DNA of 64,000 nt from Plicaturopsis crispa FD-325 SS-3 (GCA_000827205.1 KN832554.1:613263-677262), one strand, 5' to 3'. Positions 22,651 to 34,582 are shown, counted from the stretch's first letter. The notes: a model not told the origin generated them from the letters alone. Program-made: numbers and translations.

Positions 22651-25600
22651 ATGTCTCAGACAGCGGAACTCTCGTTAATACTCAAAGCGGGAGCTCATCT
22701 CACCGACTCAGGGCGGTCCGATCAAGTCAATGCCAGTCTCAAGGATGTCTTGACCTCGCGTCTCGCCCAATACCACCGACTGCTTGGGCATAAGGATGCT
22801 GTACAGCCAACTGAGCTCCAGGACGCCCAGTTCCAAACGGCTTGCGCAGCATTGGAAGTCGTCGAGACCGTACAGGAGGCGCTGGATGTAGACGAACACT
22901 CTTCGGAGCAGGGTGCTCCAGCGGATAGTCGTGGAGGCGTCGTTCCAGCAATCGGGACGCGCGACTTGGCGACTTTACGCATCCTGCTCTCGATAGTGTT
23001 CAAGTGGGGCGTCGAGCCGCTACTTTCCCGTGTAATCTCCGCATGGCCAAGCAAACCTGCCCGGACTGCACCCCCTGGAGCAAAGATTATAGATCTCACC
23101 ACAGCTCCAGATGACTACAGACAACTATCGTCGATTGTAGTACGGGTCATTGGTCTCCTGCTTCCCCGTGGCACACAGGGCACCATGCCGCAGACTCTCA
23201 TAACTGCGACCATGTTAAATCGACATATGGCGGATTTATTCCGGCCTGCTATTCCTCTTGGATGGCTTCCACGACCATTATCCTCCGAGGCAATGCCGAC
23301 GCAGGACTCAATTCGACCTTTGATTCTACGTCTTCTATCCGTGTGCGTAAACGAGCTAGCTGTACCTTTGGCTAAAGCATTTATGAAAATATGCTATGAC
23401 AGTTTGCCACCGTCCCAGACTATCGCTTCACTCGGAAATGTCATGTCAGGCACCCCCTCTCTTCCGCCTTTTGCTCAAAAGGCATGCGCAGCACTTCTTA
23501 GCAAGCAGCTTCTACGGCCAGAAGGCGTGCGCGGCCTGTGCGCTGCTGTTTTCGGAGAGGACGCATCAAGTGAAGACGATGCACCGTTGGAAAAATTGGA
23601 GCACGTCGCGCGTGTTTTGACGACAGTACCAGCAGGAATGCAAAACAAAGTAAGTGCTATCTCTAAAGAACCACGGCGATGACATTCCAATTTATTTTCA
23701 TCCTATAGGAATACTTCACGTTTATGATCCCGAAAATATTGGCTGTGTTGCGGGAGAAAACTGCCCCGCCAGCCCACATACGCGCTGCTGCATTTTCAGT
23801 AGCCCGTTTATTGGCTTCAGAAAAGAACACCTCCGATCAGGCTTGCGGGATAGTCTTGTCTACGTTGCACGATCCACTTCTCCGCGTTGCGACCCATCCT
23901 CTCCGCGACTCAGAATCTAAAAATGCTGTGCGCGATACTGCTGCAGACTCGCTGTCACTTTTGACGAAGCTCATCACCAACACCGATCCGTCACCATCAT
24001 TCATAACCGTTTTGCTGTCACCCATCGTTGCAGAGCTTTACTCGCTATTGGCGCACCTGGACAGCAACAAAACTGCGGACCCTTCACTGAAGGAAACAGT
24101 CCGCGGTCTGTTGGTGACATGGGGCAGAGTCGTAACGTCAAAGGAAGGTGTCCGGTCGCTTTGGGGTATTATCGACGGCGAAGGTGGCGACTGGCGAGTT
24201 GATATGTCCGGGGAAATCACTCGGGTGGAGAAGTCAGTTTCTTCGCAAATGCTCAACGTGTATCGTCAGTTGCTTACAGCGGCTTTGTAGGACCGATTTC
24301 GGACAATCGCCGTTAACCATGTTTACTCCAGAGGACCTACGCCGAGCAGAAGAAAACGGCGAATTAGACCCCAGTTCGAATCTCCTGGACCTGCGACCCA
24401 ACCCAGACCACTTCGTGCAATTCCTGAAGTCCATCAATCGAGCAGACGTTTCTTCCGATATTTTCGTAACTCTATTAGAGGGCTATCGCGAGATGCGCTA
24501 CAGCTCAGATGTAGATCCTATGCGGTGAGAGCACAGCAAGTAGGCTCCGCCGCTATATCATACTGACGTCTACCCAGAACCATGCTGTATCTGCAGCTCA
24601 TTATCCAGATGCAGACGCATCTTGCGGAGGGCAATGCTTCATCAAATATCCTCAGCAAGCCGGAGCATATACTGTCCTTCGTCAAACACGCACTGCAGTC
24701 CGCGGCTACATCCTCTCCCCAGGACGACCACCGTGAGAATACGAAAAATGGACACGGCTTGAAAATGGAGGACCTACGGATCGTCCCCGAAGATGACACT
24801 GACGAATTGGATGACGGGGATAGCGACGACGAAGCGCCTGAGTCTGGGGGTGCAGCCGTTGACAACGAGATGATTGACACCGCCATAAATCTTTTGCTAT
24901 CTGTCCTTGAAGGTGCGCAACTAGATTTCATCCGATATGTATTCACCAACTAACGCTTCATCATCCACAGCCAACTTGGAGCTGAGCGCTCAGACAGCGC
25001 CCGCCTTGAATGATATCTTCTCCTTACTGGAGCCTATCGCCAACGACGTCTCGCATCCCGCTCGCATTGTTGCGCGGGAGGCAAGGATGGTCATCACCGC
25101 ACGCATGGCCTCTGCCTCCGCACCGCGATCGTCCAGCAAAAAGTCGGCGAAATCGGAGGAGGATGAAGACGTCCACGAGACTTACCAGCGCGCGCTAAAA
25201 TTGCTGCAGGACCCCATCCTGCCTGTGCGTGCGCACGGTCTACTCCTTCTCCGGCAGCTAGTCTCGGCAAAGCCGAGTCCTGGATCGAACAAACCCGTAT
25301 TAGACTCTGCCCTTGTACCCGCGATCCTCTCTATTTTCTCCCAGGCAATACAGGACGACGATTCGTATATGTTCCTCAATGCGGTCCAAGGACTCGTAGC
25401 GATGGTGGACACGTTCGGGAGCAATGTGCTCAAGAATCTTGTGAGTGTATACTCGCAGGGGCTGGCCGGCATCGGGTCCTTGGCCTTGACGCAGCAGGAC
25501 GTGGACATGCGCGTACGAGTAGGCGAGGCACTGGGAAAAGTCATTCGAAGATGTGGAAATGCACTGAGCATCTACGGTAAGCTATTATTCGCCCACGCGT

Positions 25601-26131
25601 TTTGATTGTTGCTGATGTGCAGCGTTTTTCTCAGTCGACATCCTGGTGCCTCCACTCTTTGCCGTGGTCAGGTCGAGCAACGTGCCTACCACCCTTCGGA
25701 CGTCCGCGCTCTCCCTCCTCGCGGAGTGTGTGCACACAAATGCCCTCGCACTACTGCCATATACGACGGAGCTTTTCGGCGCCATGATAGACCTACTGCA
25801 GATAGAAACCGTCCCCAGCGCGCGTGATGCACCAAAACAAAATGAGGAAGAGGCACCGCCGAGTATGGACTCACAGCCAACGTCGACGAACTCCAAATTC
25901 CCGCCCCTGCGTCGCGCCGCACTCCACTTCCTGACGCTGCTGCTTCGCACATGCATTGCGCAGGCATATGAGACGTCCGCGCCGCCAATGTTCTCTGACG
26001 GGTCAGCTGATCGCGCAAAAACAACCTTGACATACGTCGCCGCTACAGACGCAGACGATGTAGTCAGAGTCATGGCCAGAGAGGCTGCTGAAGAGCTGGA
26101 GGATCTACACCGTGCGATGCTTGGGCTGTAG
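22651..26131 (+). CDS. RTP1: RNA polymerase II assembly factor RTP1 / TANGO6 family
   Basis: Large alpha-helical (HEAT-type) protein of roughly 1,050 residues. In yeast the family helps assemble and import RNA polymerase II into the nucleus; the animal member TANGO6 was named from a secretion screen. The start is the first in-frame ATG (22651, MSQTAELSLILKAGAHL). Long exons carry helical repeats. C-terminal conserved parts include YQRALKLLQDPILPVRAHGL (25180-25240) and RTP1_C1-like HGLLLLRQL, then DSYMFLNAVQGLVAMVD (25360-25410) and RVRVGEALGKVIRRCG. The last exon has VRSSNVPTTLRTSALSLLAE and ends LEDLHRAMLGL-stop (26131). An acidic linker is at 24790-24860. An internal AKIIDLTTAPDD (about 23080) resembles a SUMO-interaction motif. 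Assignment rests on the C-terminal repeat pattern. Confidence 0.85.
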
Positions 26132-26528
26132 ATAGCTAGCGAATATATTTGTTTGACTTGCATTCACGTTGCTTATGCTCGTGCCATTACAATCTTTACG
26201 ATGTAGTGCTAGCGGCAAAATGAATGAAAGCCTCTCCTTCACTATGGTATGTACCAAATGCTGAAAGCAACAGTTGTATTGCACTATGTCTCGGTATGAT
26301 AGAGGACAGACCTGCGCCGTGATATGTGTACCCCGTATCTGTCTCAAATGCGGTGCTCTCGAAACATCAGAGTCAATTGAAAGGTAGCTCTTTCATCTCG
26401 GTTCCGCTCCATCGAGGAGGGCCTGTCGCAGACTGGTTGGATGCAGCAAATGCTGGTCAGCCTGCGACAAGGCTAGGAATCGTCGCATGAAAACTTGCCC
26501 AATGTACGCGCCGCACAGGCTAGGACGG
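26132..26528. other. Convergent spacer, RTP1 and TRAPPC2L 3' ends
   Basis: About 400 bp between two convergent stop codons. No coding exon recognised. Confidence 0.5.
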
Positions 26529-27113
26529 CTACGATGTAATGACAGCGCTGATCTCATCGACACGCCGTCTGAATGTCTTCCATTTGACGCTACCTACAGG
26601 AAGGAACGAGGACTGGTCGGCCGTTGCGTCAACAGGCACCTCTAGCTTCAAGAAGGGGTTCGAGACCGCTGAATAGTACGCCATGTGCAGGGCCTTGAAA
26701 ATCTAATGTGCAGTCCCTAGTTAGCTGTGTCGTCCTGGAAGTGAAAAATAGCAGTGCTCGCCTGCTGGATCTCCACGTCGCGAACGACCGAGTCCGACAA
26801 TGCCAATGCCACCACGATCTTCATCTTCAAGGGCGTAATGTAGCCATAGACGGCCACATCCTCCATCGCATACAGCAGGCCAAGGTAGCACTCCGTAGAC
26901 TTGGTCCCCGAGTTTACTGAGGACAAGTCTAATCAGTACTCTGCATCGTTCGAACGCGTTCTGGGGCGCACCGCGTTCCTCGATAACATCGAGACTGGTG
27001 TGGGCAATGTAGTGATATTTCAGTTCGTCTTGCTTAGAGAAAGTGCGAATAAGAATGGGTTGGTTTTGCGGTGAAATGAAGGCAACTGCATTGAGCCGCA
27101 ATTGGGGAGGCAT
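26529..27113 (-). CDS. TCA17: TRAPP complex subunit TRAPPC2L / TCA17
   Basis: Small longin-fold subunit (about 150 residues) linked to the TRAPP tethering complexes that activate Rab GTPases at the Golgi. Three exons on the minus strand. Exon 1 encodes MPPQLRLNAVAFISPQNQPI and ELKYHYIAHTSLDVIEER. Exon 2 gives ECYLGLLYAMEDVAVYGYIT then VVRDVEIQ. Exon 3 gives IFKALHMAYYSAVSNPF and ends ISAVITS-stop (26529-26531). The order ELKYHY, HTSLDV, YLGLLY-ED-VYGY matches TRAPPC2L rather than TRAPPC2 (sedlin). Standard GT-AG introns restore the frame at both joins. Confidence 0.92.
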
Positions 27114-27761
27114 TGGTGCAAGTTCGAGTGCAAGACTGTACGAGTGATCAACGTTTCAACGTCGAAGACGAAGCGCTTCTTCGAGGAGGCTTAAGAATAT
27201 CCGAGCCCGTGAGGTTGAAAGAATTGTTTCGACGGATGCTAAGGGAGACTAAGGAGGCTTTGAGGAGGCTACATAAGTATATGACTTCAAAACGACAGGT
27301 CCGCGGGTCACCGGTCACCGCTGTGTGCCAGATACGCATATCGCATTGAAACCCCCATAGTCAAGTAAAAAACGTATTGACACTGAAATTGAATCCTGCG
27401 CCTCGTAAAAGGAGCAAATAGCTTATTTCGTAACACCAAAGTAGGTCAAGGAGGTCACAGAACTGTCCTCGAAAAACCTAAAAAAAAGGAGGAGACATCG
27501 ACGGAGGAAAGAGGAAGCAGACGGAAAGCAGCAAGACCAAAGGATATCTAACGCATGTCTGTTATAAGATAAGTCGGAAGTGCAACCCGAGCGGAACACG
27601 GTGCGTGATAAGTGAGGAGTGAAGGAGATAGCACAAAATCTGGGTACATAACTTGGTATCATCATGGTGTCTTTTCCCCTGGTACATACAACCCCATTGC
27701 CCCCGTCAGACCAGTGAAAGAAGAATAGATGGAACAAGGCTGCGCAGATTCAGCCCGCCGA
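27114..27761. other. Spacer upstream of TCA17, downstream of the OPY2-like gene
   Basis: About 650 bp between two minus-strand genes. It must hold the TCA17 promoter and OPY2-like 3' UTR. An inverted-type motif, gtcaccggtcacc, lies at about 27307. Open frames here on both strands show no domain. Confidence 0.5.
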
Positions 27762-29973
27762 TCACGCAGGGCCCTTGTAGGGGTAATTGTCCCGCGCCTC
27801 CTGGTCGAAGCCAAGAGGGTACGACGACAGATCGCGCGTCAGCGCGAGCGTGTCGAGGCTCGCACGTTGGTGACCTTGCGACTCGGCGGGAGGGAATGAT
27901 GACGGAGCGATGGCGTGGCCGCTTTCAGAGCCAGCACCCGACTCGATCTGGAAGGGGAAGGATCCGAGCCCAGTCGACGCGTTCGACGCCTGCGAGGCCA
28001 CCGAGCCGCGGAACTTGCGGTTAGGCGGAACGAGGGCCGGCGATTTAGGGAGAGTCGCCGACTCGGGCACGGCATTGGACTGTGTCGAGGCGCGCGGCGT
28101 GGGGTGACTGATCGACAGTGCGACGCCACCGAACGTCTGGTCGGCCAGTGGGGAACGCGGTGGCGACCGAATGGGCCTGTTTGATATGGGTGAAGGAGGG
28201 ACGAACGGGAAAGATTCGAGGATGGAGTCGGCACGCGTAGAAGTTCCTGAGATGACAGAGGATCCAGAGGTTGACATCCGGTTGCCCTCACCCGAGCCCT
28301 GAGCCTGTGCTTGGGCGTGTGCATGAGCGAGTGCAAACTCTTGTTGTTCCTCTAGAGTTGCGGTACCGTTTGCCGTGTTAGGCGACACCAATCTACCCAT
28401 GGTCGTACGGTAAGGAGACCTCGGGAAACTCTGCGCGGTGGCAGGCGGCTCATCTGTGCCAGGTCGCATCCGAGCCAAGCCAACATTGACGCGCGTGGCG
28501 CTGCCAATGTCGATGATAGAGCCCGCCTGGGTGCTCATGCTCGTCGGGCGATCACTGTCGTCGGAGCGCACCCAGGGAAGGCGAGGCTCTTGGGGATCGC
28601 GGTCGAAACTCGAGTTGGGTTCGGGGGTACCAAACGTAGAGGCGGAGGGAGTAGGAGACAGCTTGCTGTCATTCATGAGGTGGCTACGTGGTGCCTCCAA
28701 ATCCTGACCACGCTCTTCGTCGGCCTCGGGTACAACATCGGCGGGAGTGAAAGTCGTTGTAGCGAGAGGGGAGCGAACGGAGGGACGGGAGCCCGGGACT
28801 TTTAGGCTGTCGGGTGTACTTGGCGTGGACGCGTTCGACCCTGGGGTGTGCAGCATCTCAGCTTTGTGTACGCCGAGTACCTGCCTGACAGCGCCCTGGT
28901 TGGACGTGACGATGACGGGAGCCTCGTCGAAGAAGTCGCTAGAGTAGCTAGCGCCAGACATGTATGAGTTCCTGTCAGTGACACCCGAGACTCCGGAACG
29001 CGCCGACGAGGCATAAGGCAGCCCGGAGCGCAGCTCGTCGCGGGACACATTGACGTGATCCAGGTTCAAATTCAAGTCTGGCGACCGCACTGGACGATGA
29101 GGGGTGCTGTCCAACGTGGGTGACGCGGAGCCTGGAGTGACGAGCGCTATGGGAATCACGTTCGTACCCTGGGTACCGGTGGATGTCGTTTGGATGGAAT
29201 GGTCATCACCGAAAGGATTATCCTGGGTCGAGCTACGGACAGACTCGAAGGGGTTCGACGTGGATGCTGCTGACGCACCGCGCGACTCTGGGCTGAGATC
29301 GATGGTCGTATCGGACTGCGTTGAATACACTCTAACATTATTTTGTTCGTTAGAGGAGGGCGACGACGGCTTCTCGCTGGGATCAGGCCTGTTGAGGACC
29401 GTCGCTGCGTCCGCTGGGATGTCTGGCTTCGCTTCTACTGATGCAATGTCATTGCGAGCGGCCAGACGACGACGGTACCACAGAAACACCGCAACGGCGC
29501 CTGCGAGGAAGATAAGGACACCAACAACAGCACCACCCAGGGCGCCCTTGCTGACACCACCACCACCTCCCGACCCAGACGAGCTGCTGCTTCTAGCAAC
29601 GCATTTGTTGGTGTAGCAGGTATTACAGTCCCTGCACGTACATGAGCGCTGCGACTAACAGACAGACTCTGGCGACGACTGACCTTTGTATTTGATAACA
29701 ATCTTCGTTGGCCGCACAACTACAGGCAGGAGGATCAGGACAAGTTACACAGTTCGAGCCGGACTGTCTAAGCGCCAGAAAGTGGTCCCTGGGCACGAGA
29801 AGGCGATCAAGGTGCATTACTGGAGTATTTGGGAGAGCGAAAGACGAAAGAGCGTGGTTAATTTCTAGGCGAAAAGGGCCTTGAAAAGGCCCAGCAGCGT
29901 CGCAGGTAGAGTCGACGGGGCGAACGAAAACAAGACTGAGCAGAGGCAGGAGGAAGAGAGAGATGAGAAACAA
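27762..29973 (-). CDS. OPY2: OPY2-like single-pass membrane anchor protein
   Basis: Type I membrane protein of about 715 residues. In yeast, Opy2 anchors the Ste50 adaptor at the plasma membrane in the HOG osmostress pathway. Exon 1 (29973 to about 29692) encodes a signal peptide, MFLISLFLLPLLSLVFVRPV, and a Cys-rich outer region: NCVTCPDPPACSCAANEDC then, across a single intron, QIQRDCNTCYTNKC, an Opy2-type Cys pattern. Exon 2 gives a Ser/Gly spacer, a transmembrane helix (GAVVGVLIFLAGAVAVFLW, about 29480-29540) and RRRLAARN as a positive-inside stop-transfer. The long cytoplasmic tail is Ser/Thr/Pro-rich with many SP/TP sites and an Ala-His-Ala-Gln run (about 28300). Stop at 27762-27764. 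Orthology to OPY2 rests on the Cys motif plus topology; the tail is not alignable by eye. Confidence 0.8.
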
Positions 29974-30091
29974 CCCCCGTTACCGCTGCGCCTCGCGGCA
30001 GGAAATGATGGCCACAAATTCGAGTCCCTTTCCCACGGCTCAAATCCTTTTCCAATAAATTATTGCAAGTCCATCTTGTCCTCCTACTAAA
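29974..30091. promoter_or_regulatory. Very short divergent promoter: OPY2-like (-) and CAF16 (+)
   Basis: Only 118 bp separates the two divergent start codons (29973 and 30092). Contains an A/T-rich ccaataaattatt segment near 30050. Confidence 0.6.
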
Positions 30092-31238
30092 ATGTCGAAA
30101 GGAAACGCGATAGCTGTCTCCAAATTGACCTACTCGCACACCCCAGGATCGCCCGTCGCACTCACAGACATCGATTTGCATCTGCCGCGCGGTTCGCGTA
30201 CAATCATCGTCGGTGCCAACGGAGGTCCGTTATCTCTTTCTTAATTTAACGCGTTCTAATCCTGTTATACAGCGGGGAAATCTACACTGCTTCAGGTCCT
30301 CGCAGGGAAACGCCTCGTATCTACCCCAGGGACAGATATTCGCATTCACGACAGAGATGTGTTCCGCAACACTCCCGAGGGCGTAACATTTCTCGGAACA
30401 GAGTGGTACGTGCCGCGCGCCCTGATGGCTGTGCGCTCGGCGCTGATGCGCGTACCCGCAGGGCTATGAACCCAGTCGTGCGCGGCGACATTCTCGTCTC
30501 CCACTTTCTCGACTCCGTCGGCGGGTACAGGCATAAGGAGCGGCGCGACCACCTGCTCGATATCTTAGACGTTGACCTCGACTGGCACATGCATGCCATT
30601 TCGGACGGCGAACGCCGCAGGGTGCAACTGTGCATGGGCCTCATGGTCCCGTGGGACGTTCTCCTGCTCGATGAGGCAAGTGTTTCGGCCGCGAAAGTCT
30701 AAACCTGGCTGACTTGGTACAGGTCACCGTGGATCTGGATGTCCTCGTGCGCGACGATCTCCTCACGTTCCTTCGTAAGGATAGTGAGACACGCGGTGCC
30801 ACCATTCTTTGTGAGTTTCGCCCACCCCAGCGTGGTCCGCTGCCTCTGAACACGTAACTAGATGCAACACACATATTTGACGGACTGAATGCCTTCCCGA
30901 CGCACGTCGCGCACATGCGCTTTGGATCCTTTGAAAAGGAGCCCACGCCATGGCCGAGCGCATTTGGCTCTGGGGCCACTTTGTACAGTGTTGCGCTTCA
31001 ATGGCTCAAAGAGGATCGGGACCACCGTAAGCTGCTCGAAAGCCAGGGGAGGAAGACTCGCGGGGCAAGGAAAGACCAGGTTTGTATTACGCTTTGTGTA
31101 TCTCTTCCGAAAGCTTATCCTTGCGACGACAGACCGTCCCTACCGACTCGGAGACGTTCTATAAGAAGTAAGCCTGTGTGATATGTCGCTCGCATCCATA
31201 CTAACGAACATTCTGCAGGTATGATTATAGCCATTGAA
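30092..31238 (+). CDS. CAF16: CAF16-type soluble ABC ATPase
   Basis: Cytosolic/nuclear ABC ATPase without membrane segments (about 270 residues). In yeast Caf16 associates with the CCR4-NOT complex. Begins [16 protein letters not shown]. Walker A is [18 protein letters not shown], with an intron inside it (about 30222-30271). The signature is [14 protein letters not shown] (30600-30640), in place of LSGGQ. Walker B is [16 protein letters not shown], also intron-split. The H-loop is ATHIFDGL (about 30865). The tail, [11 protein letters not shown], is typical of CAF16. Ends KKYDYSH-stop (31236-31238). About six short introns. Confidence 0.92.
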
Positions 31239-31797
31239 AGCACTCCTCGGTCTTGGACAACTTCTCTGTAGACATTCAACATGTTTCTCGCAGCATTCAA
31301 CATGTTCCTCAGCATTCAACATGTGTATTATATCATTCTCATGTGTACTCAACGCACTGTAGCTCTGCCTGTTGCCTGTATTATAGATTTCTTGTCACCA
31401 TGCAAACATGAATGAGTTGACGATTACTGGCCTCCGGCACCCGTGGATATACTCCACAAAGGCTGAAGAGGGAGACAGAACCCTGTGTAAACTATCTTCA
31501 GAATTATGTTGCTTGCTCTCGTCCCCTGATCAATCAGAGCAAAACACATACGTTAAGGAGGCGAGCACCGGCGTTATCGATGTCTGACTGGGTGGAATCC
31601 TGCACTGTACAGGCTATGGCTGTCAAGTTTTCGCGTCGATTCTCGAACTTAAAGACCTGCCTAATATGGACCGACGGAGCCTGAATATTACTTTGAAGTT
31701 TCGCCGCCCGCGCCAAAATCATTTCTGGATCAACAACATATAGACGCCCAAGTGGCGCTTCAGGTCGCCGCAAAAACTAGACCTCTTGCTTCCTAGC
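31239..31797. other. Spacer CAF16 to AIR1/2, with short repeats
   Basis: About 560 bp. Near its left end are three copies of a cattcaacatgt motif (separate entry). The rest shows nothing recognised; a minus-strand open frame (31534-31773) has no domain. Confidence 0.5.
31273..31325 (+). repeat. Three spaced copies of cattcaacatgt
   Basis: The 12-mer cattcaacatgt occurs at about 31273, 31294 and 31313 (spacing 21 and 19 bp). It contains the palindrome acatgt. It lies just after the CAF16 stop codon. Confidence 0.8.
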
Positions 31798-33846
31798 ATG
31801 GCCCCGCCGGAGGACCCGGAGATCATAGATCTGACTGGGGAACCCGAGTACATCGTTATCGAGGACTCCGACGACGACGTTCCCGCCTCTGCTCCCCAAT
31901 CCAACGGTCAGCCATCGTCCGCACCCGAGAAAAAACCAAGGAGCAAGCGGAGGAAAAAGAAACAGAAGATAACGATGGAGGACGGAGAAGTTGCCGAAAG
32001 CGCAGGGCGCGCGCCGTCGAGACATGCGTCGCCGGTTGGGAAGCCCAAGCGGAAGAGGAGCACAGACGATAATGGAGGCAGCAGCAGAACGGAGGAGAGG
32101 CACGCAGAACGGCGAGAGAAAAAGCACCAGTCAGAGTCTCGGAGACGCGAGCGATCCCCTGCGCAGCGCCGGCGGTCTCGCTCGCCCGTGCGCGACGATG
32201 GTGCGAGTCTGTTTTTCATAGACGACAAGCCACTGCCCGTACCCGACGCAGTGAAGCCCTCCGATCCCTCAAGCTCGCGCGTAAACGCAAACTCCGATCT
32301 CCTCCTCCCCGCACATGTTTCTGTCCTTGGTTCTGGCACCAACGGACTCGCGCCCGTCGAGATTCAGCCCCCTTCCGACGTGGACTCGGAGGAAGATGAT
32401 TTTATCGAGTTTTTGGACACGGATGACCGTCTCGTGAGTTTGATCGTTTAATTCCGATACAAATGACTGAAGGCTCATGCCTTACAGGCCCCCGGGATGG
32501 TGCGATATTATGAAGAGCCCAAGGAGGAGACAAGCACCACGAAACCCGTCAAGTTCTTATGCAAAAATTGTGGCGCAGAAGGATCGCATAAGACCTATCA
32601 ATGTCCCGTCCAAATTGTGCGTTTTACGCTGTTTTATGCTACAAAAGGTTTGCCAATGACTCTATTAGTGTTTAACATGTGGCGCCCGCGATGAGCATAA
32701 CACCCGGAGCTGTCCAATCAGCAAAACATGTTATACGTGCGGTATGAGAGGACACATCAACAGGGTGCGTTGGGCTCTAAACTTGGTTTCTGCACTTTAC
32801 TAAACGCCACTTAGACATGTCCGAATCGCCGCACAAGTGGGGGTCAGGGGGCGTCTTTCGACGATTGCGATAGATGCGGTTCTGGCACACACCGTACCAA
32901 CGTGCGTTTCAGTCTCTTTCTTAGGTTTCCAAGATTCTTACTCGAGAAACATCGCGTAGGAGTGTCCCACGATATGGCGAATATATGAATACCTCACAGA
33001 CGAAGAGCATGTCGCGGTCCTGCAACGACGGGAGGGGAAGCGTGAGCTTGGAATCGGGAACGGCGGAGAGGGCTTCGTGGGTGGAGAACAGTGGTGTTAC
33101 AACTGTGGGTTTGCCGGCCATTTAGGAGATGTGCGTATCACATATCGACTCTCCCTTGCCGTCCTTATTTATGATTTTCTTTTCGCTAGGACTGTAATGA
33201 TGCGCCACATCCGGGTGATTTTCCACTGGAACCCTCCGGGTTCAGCGCTTACAATACAATGTCGGGGCCGTTTGCCGACGAGGAACAAGCAGTATCCACG
33301 AAGCCTCGCCACCGGCAACCACGGTCCTGGGAGCAGGAGGACGTATTCCCCGACGGGTGGGGGAAGGACGCGCCCGTCAACGTGGGCAAGCAGGGCAAGA
33401 AGAAGGACCGGGCGCGCATGGAGAAGCAAATGCGCGAGGCCGAGGACGACCCGGACGATTGGTTTGGCGCTCCCGCAAATGCACGGAGTCGTGGGGCTGT
33501 GCCTACGGGCCCTGCGCGCGGCGGAGGCCGGCAGAAGAAGATGTCATTCGGGTTTTCGAAGGAGCAACGGCAGTTCCAGGCACCACCATCGTTACCCTCT
33601 AAGCCACAACTTCTGGACCGCCTGAGCGATGGGCGGGATCCGTATGAAATGCAGCGGGATAACTGGAGAAATCGCGACTATGATGACGGCAAGCGGAGAG
33701 GAGGCGGTGGGCGGGAAAGACACCGCGACCGGGACAAAAACAGGGATAGAGGTGGGCGGGGCGACAGAGACAGAGACAGAGACAGAGATAGATATGATTC
33801 GGGTGCCGAACCTGGTCCTCGATATCGGGGAGGTTATTCTAGGTGA
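31798..33846 (+). CDS. AIR1: AIR1/2-type CCHC zinc-knuckle protein (TRAMP complex)
   Basis: RNA-binding subunit expected to join the Trf4/5 poly(A) polymerase and Mtr4 helicase in the TRAMP nuclear RNA surveillance complex. Starts MAPPEDPEIIDLTGEPEY (31798). The N-terminal exon is basic and acidic by turns, with RS-type text (RRSRSPVRDD). Five zinc knuckles follow over several exons (32560-33135): CKNCGAEGSHKTYQC, CLTCGARDEHNTRSC, CYTCGMRGHINRTC, CDRCGSGTHRTNEC and CYNCGFAGHLGDDC. Between the last two lies WRIYEYL, a conserved AIR linker that contacts Trf4. The C terminus adds a basic tail with Arg-Asp dipeptides (RDRDRDRDRYDSG, 33765-33800) and ends RGGYSR-stop. Four- or five-knuckle proteins of this order are AIR1/AIR2 orthologues. 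Roughly 570 residues, longer than yeast AIR1 because of the tails. Confidence 0.92.
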
Positions 33847-34582
33847 CCGCAATGTGCTGTCGTAGGTCCTGTGCACGCTCGCAAGTTGATGTTTCACTTA
33901 TCTCTATCATGCGCATAGGTCTCTTGCTTACACTGGACATGCCCCGGACTCCAAAGATTACCCCGGCGTCTCCCGCGCGATGTCTCTTTCAAGCTCGCAT
34001 ACAACACACCTGTTCGTGATCATCGTGAATACACCTTTCGACATTCTCGTTAAAGCAGGTGCTTCCGCTTCTCTTTTTGGGTAGCTGGAACGCATTCATC
34101 ATTTACGACGCGTACTATTGCAGTGCGATGGACCACTGAATTAACTTGAGCTGCTAACACAGCCAGAGATCATCAGCGTCGAGCATTGTATGTGCCATCA
34201 TCGCACGGTGTCGGGCGATGGAAGCTTCAAGGAAGCTTCACCTTCATTGCCATCTCTGCCTGATCTCTCCGTTGAAATACGTACCAGTCATGCACCGCCT
34301 TTCCTGACTTCTTATTATAGTTCTCACCCCTGGGACATCATACGCATATAAGCAGCAAGGATGCTGGTCGGAAGGGCAGTTAGCTGGATTACTCGCTCTC
34401 TACTTGACGCGTCGTAGACGACCGCGTTATACGTTCTTTTTTCTCGGAGTCGTGCGGCATTTATCTAGGTACGCACCTCAACGTCATGCATGTCTACTAT
34501 TGACTTACACATTGTGTACTACTAGTAACCACACAGACATCACTCTTGCATTCTCGTTCGAACGCTGCTATAACGGGTAGCC
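33847..34582 (+). promoter_or_regulatory. Long leader/promoter region of the small Cys-rich gene
   Basis: About 735 bp without coding sequence. It contains paired gaagcttc blocks at 34221-34239 (heat-shock-element-like nGAAn/nTTCn units, one base off the perfect 5-bp register), a TATA-like cgcatataag (34343-34352), and a probable 57-bp 5' UTR intron (34469-34525, AG|GTACGC to actAG). The order proximal promoter, TATA, UTR intron, ATG fits the gene starting at 34583. Inference from motifs only. Confidence 0.5.

Noticed and set aside
27653-28024. Plus-strand frame of 123 codons
   Set aside because: Antisense to the OPY2-like tail and its 3' UTR; no domain.
31534-31773. Minus-strand frame upstream of AIR1/2
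   Set aside because: No recognisable motif; lies in the promoter region of AIR1/2.
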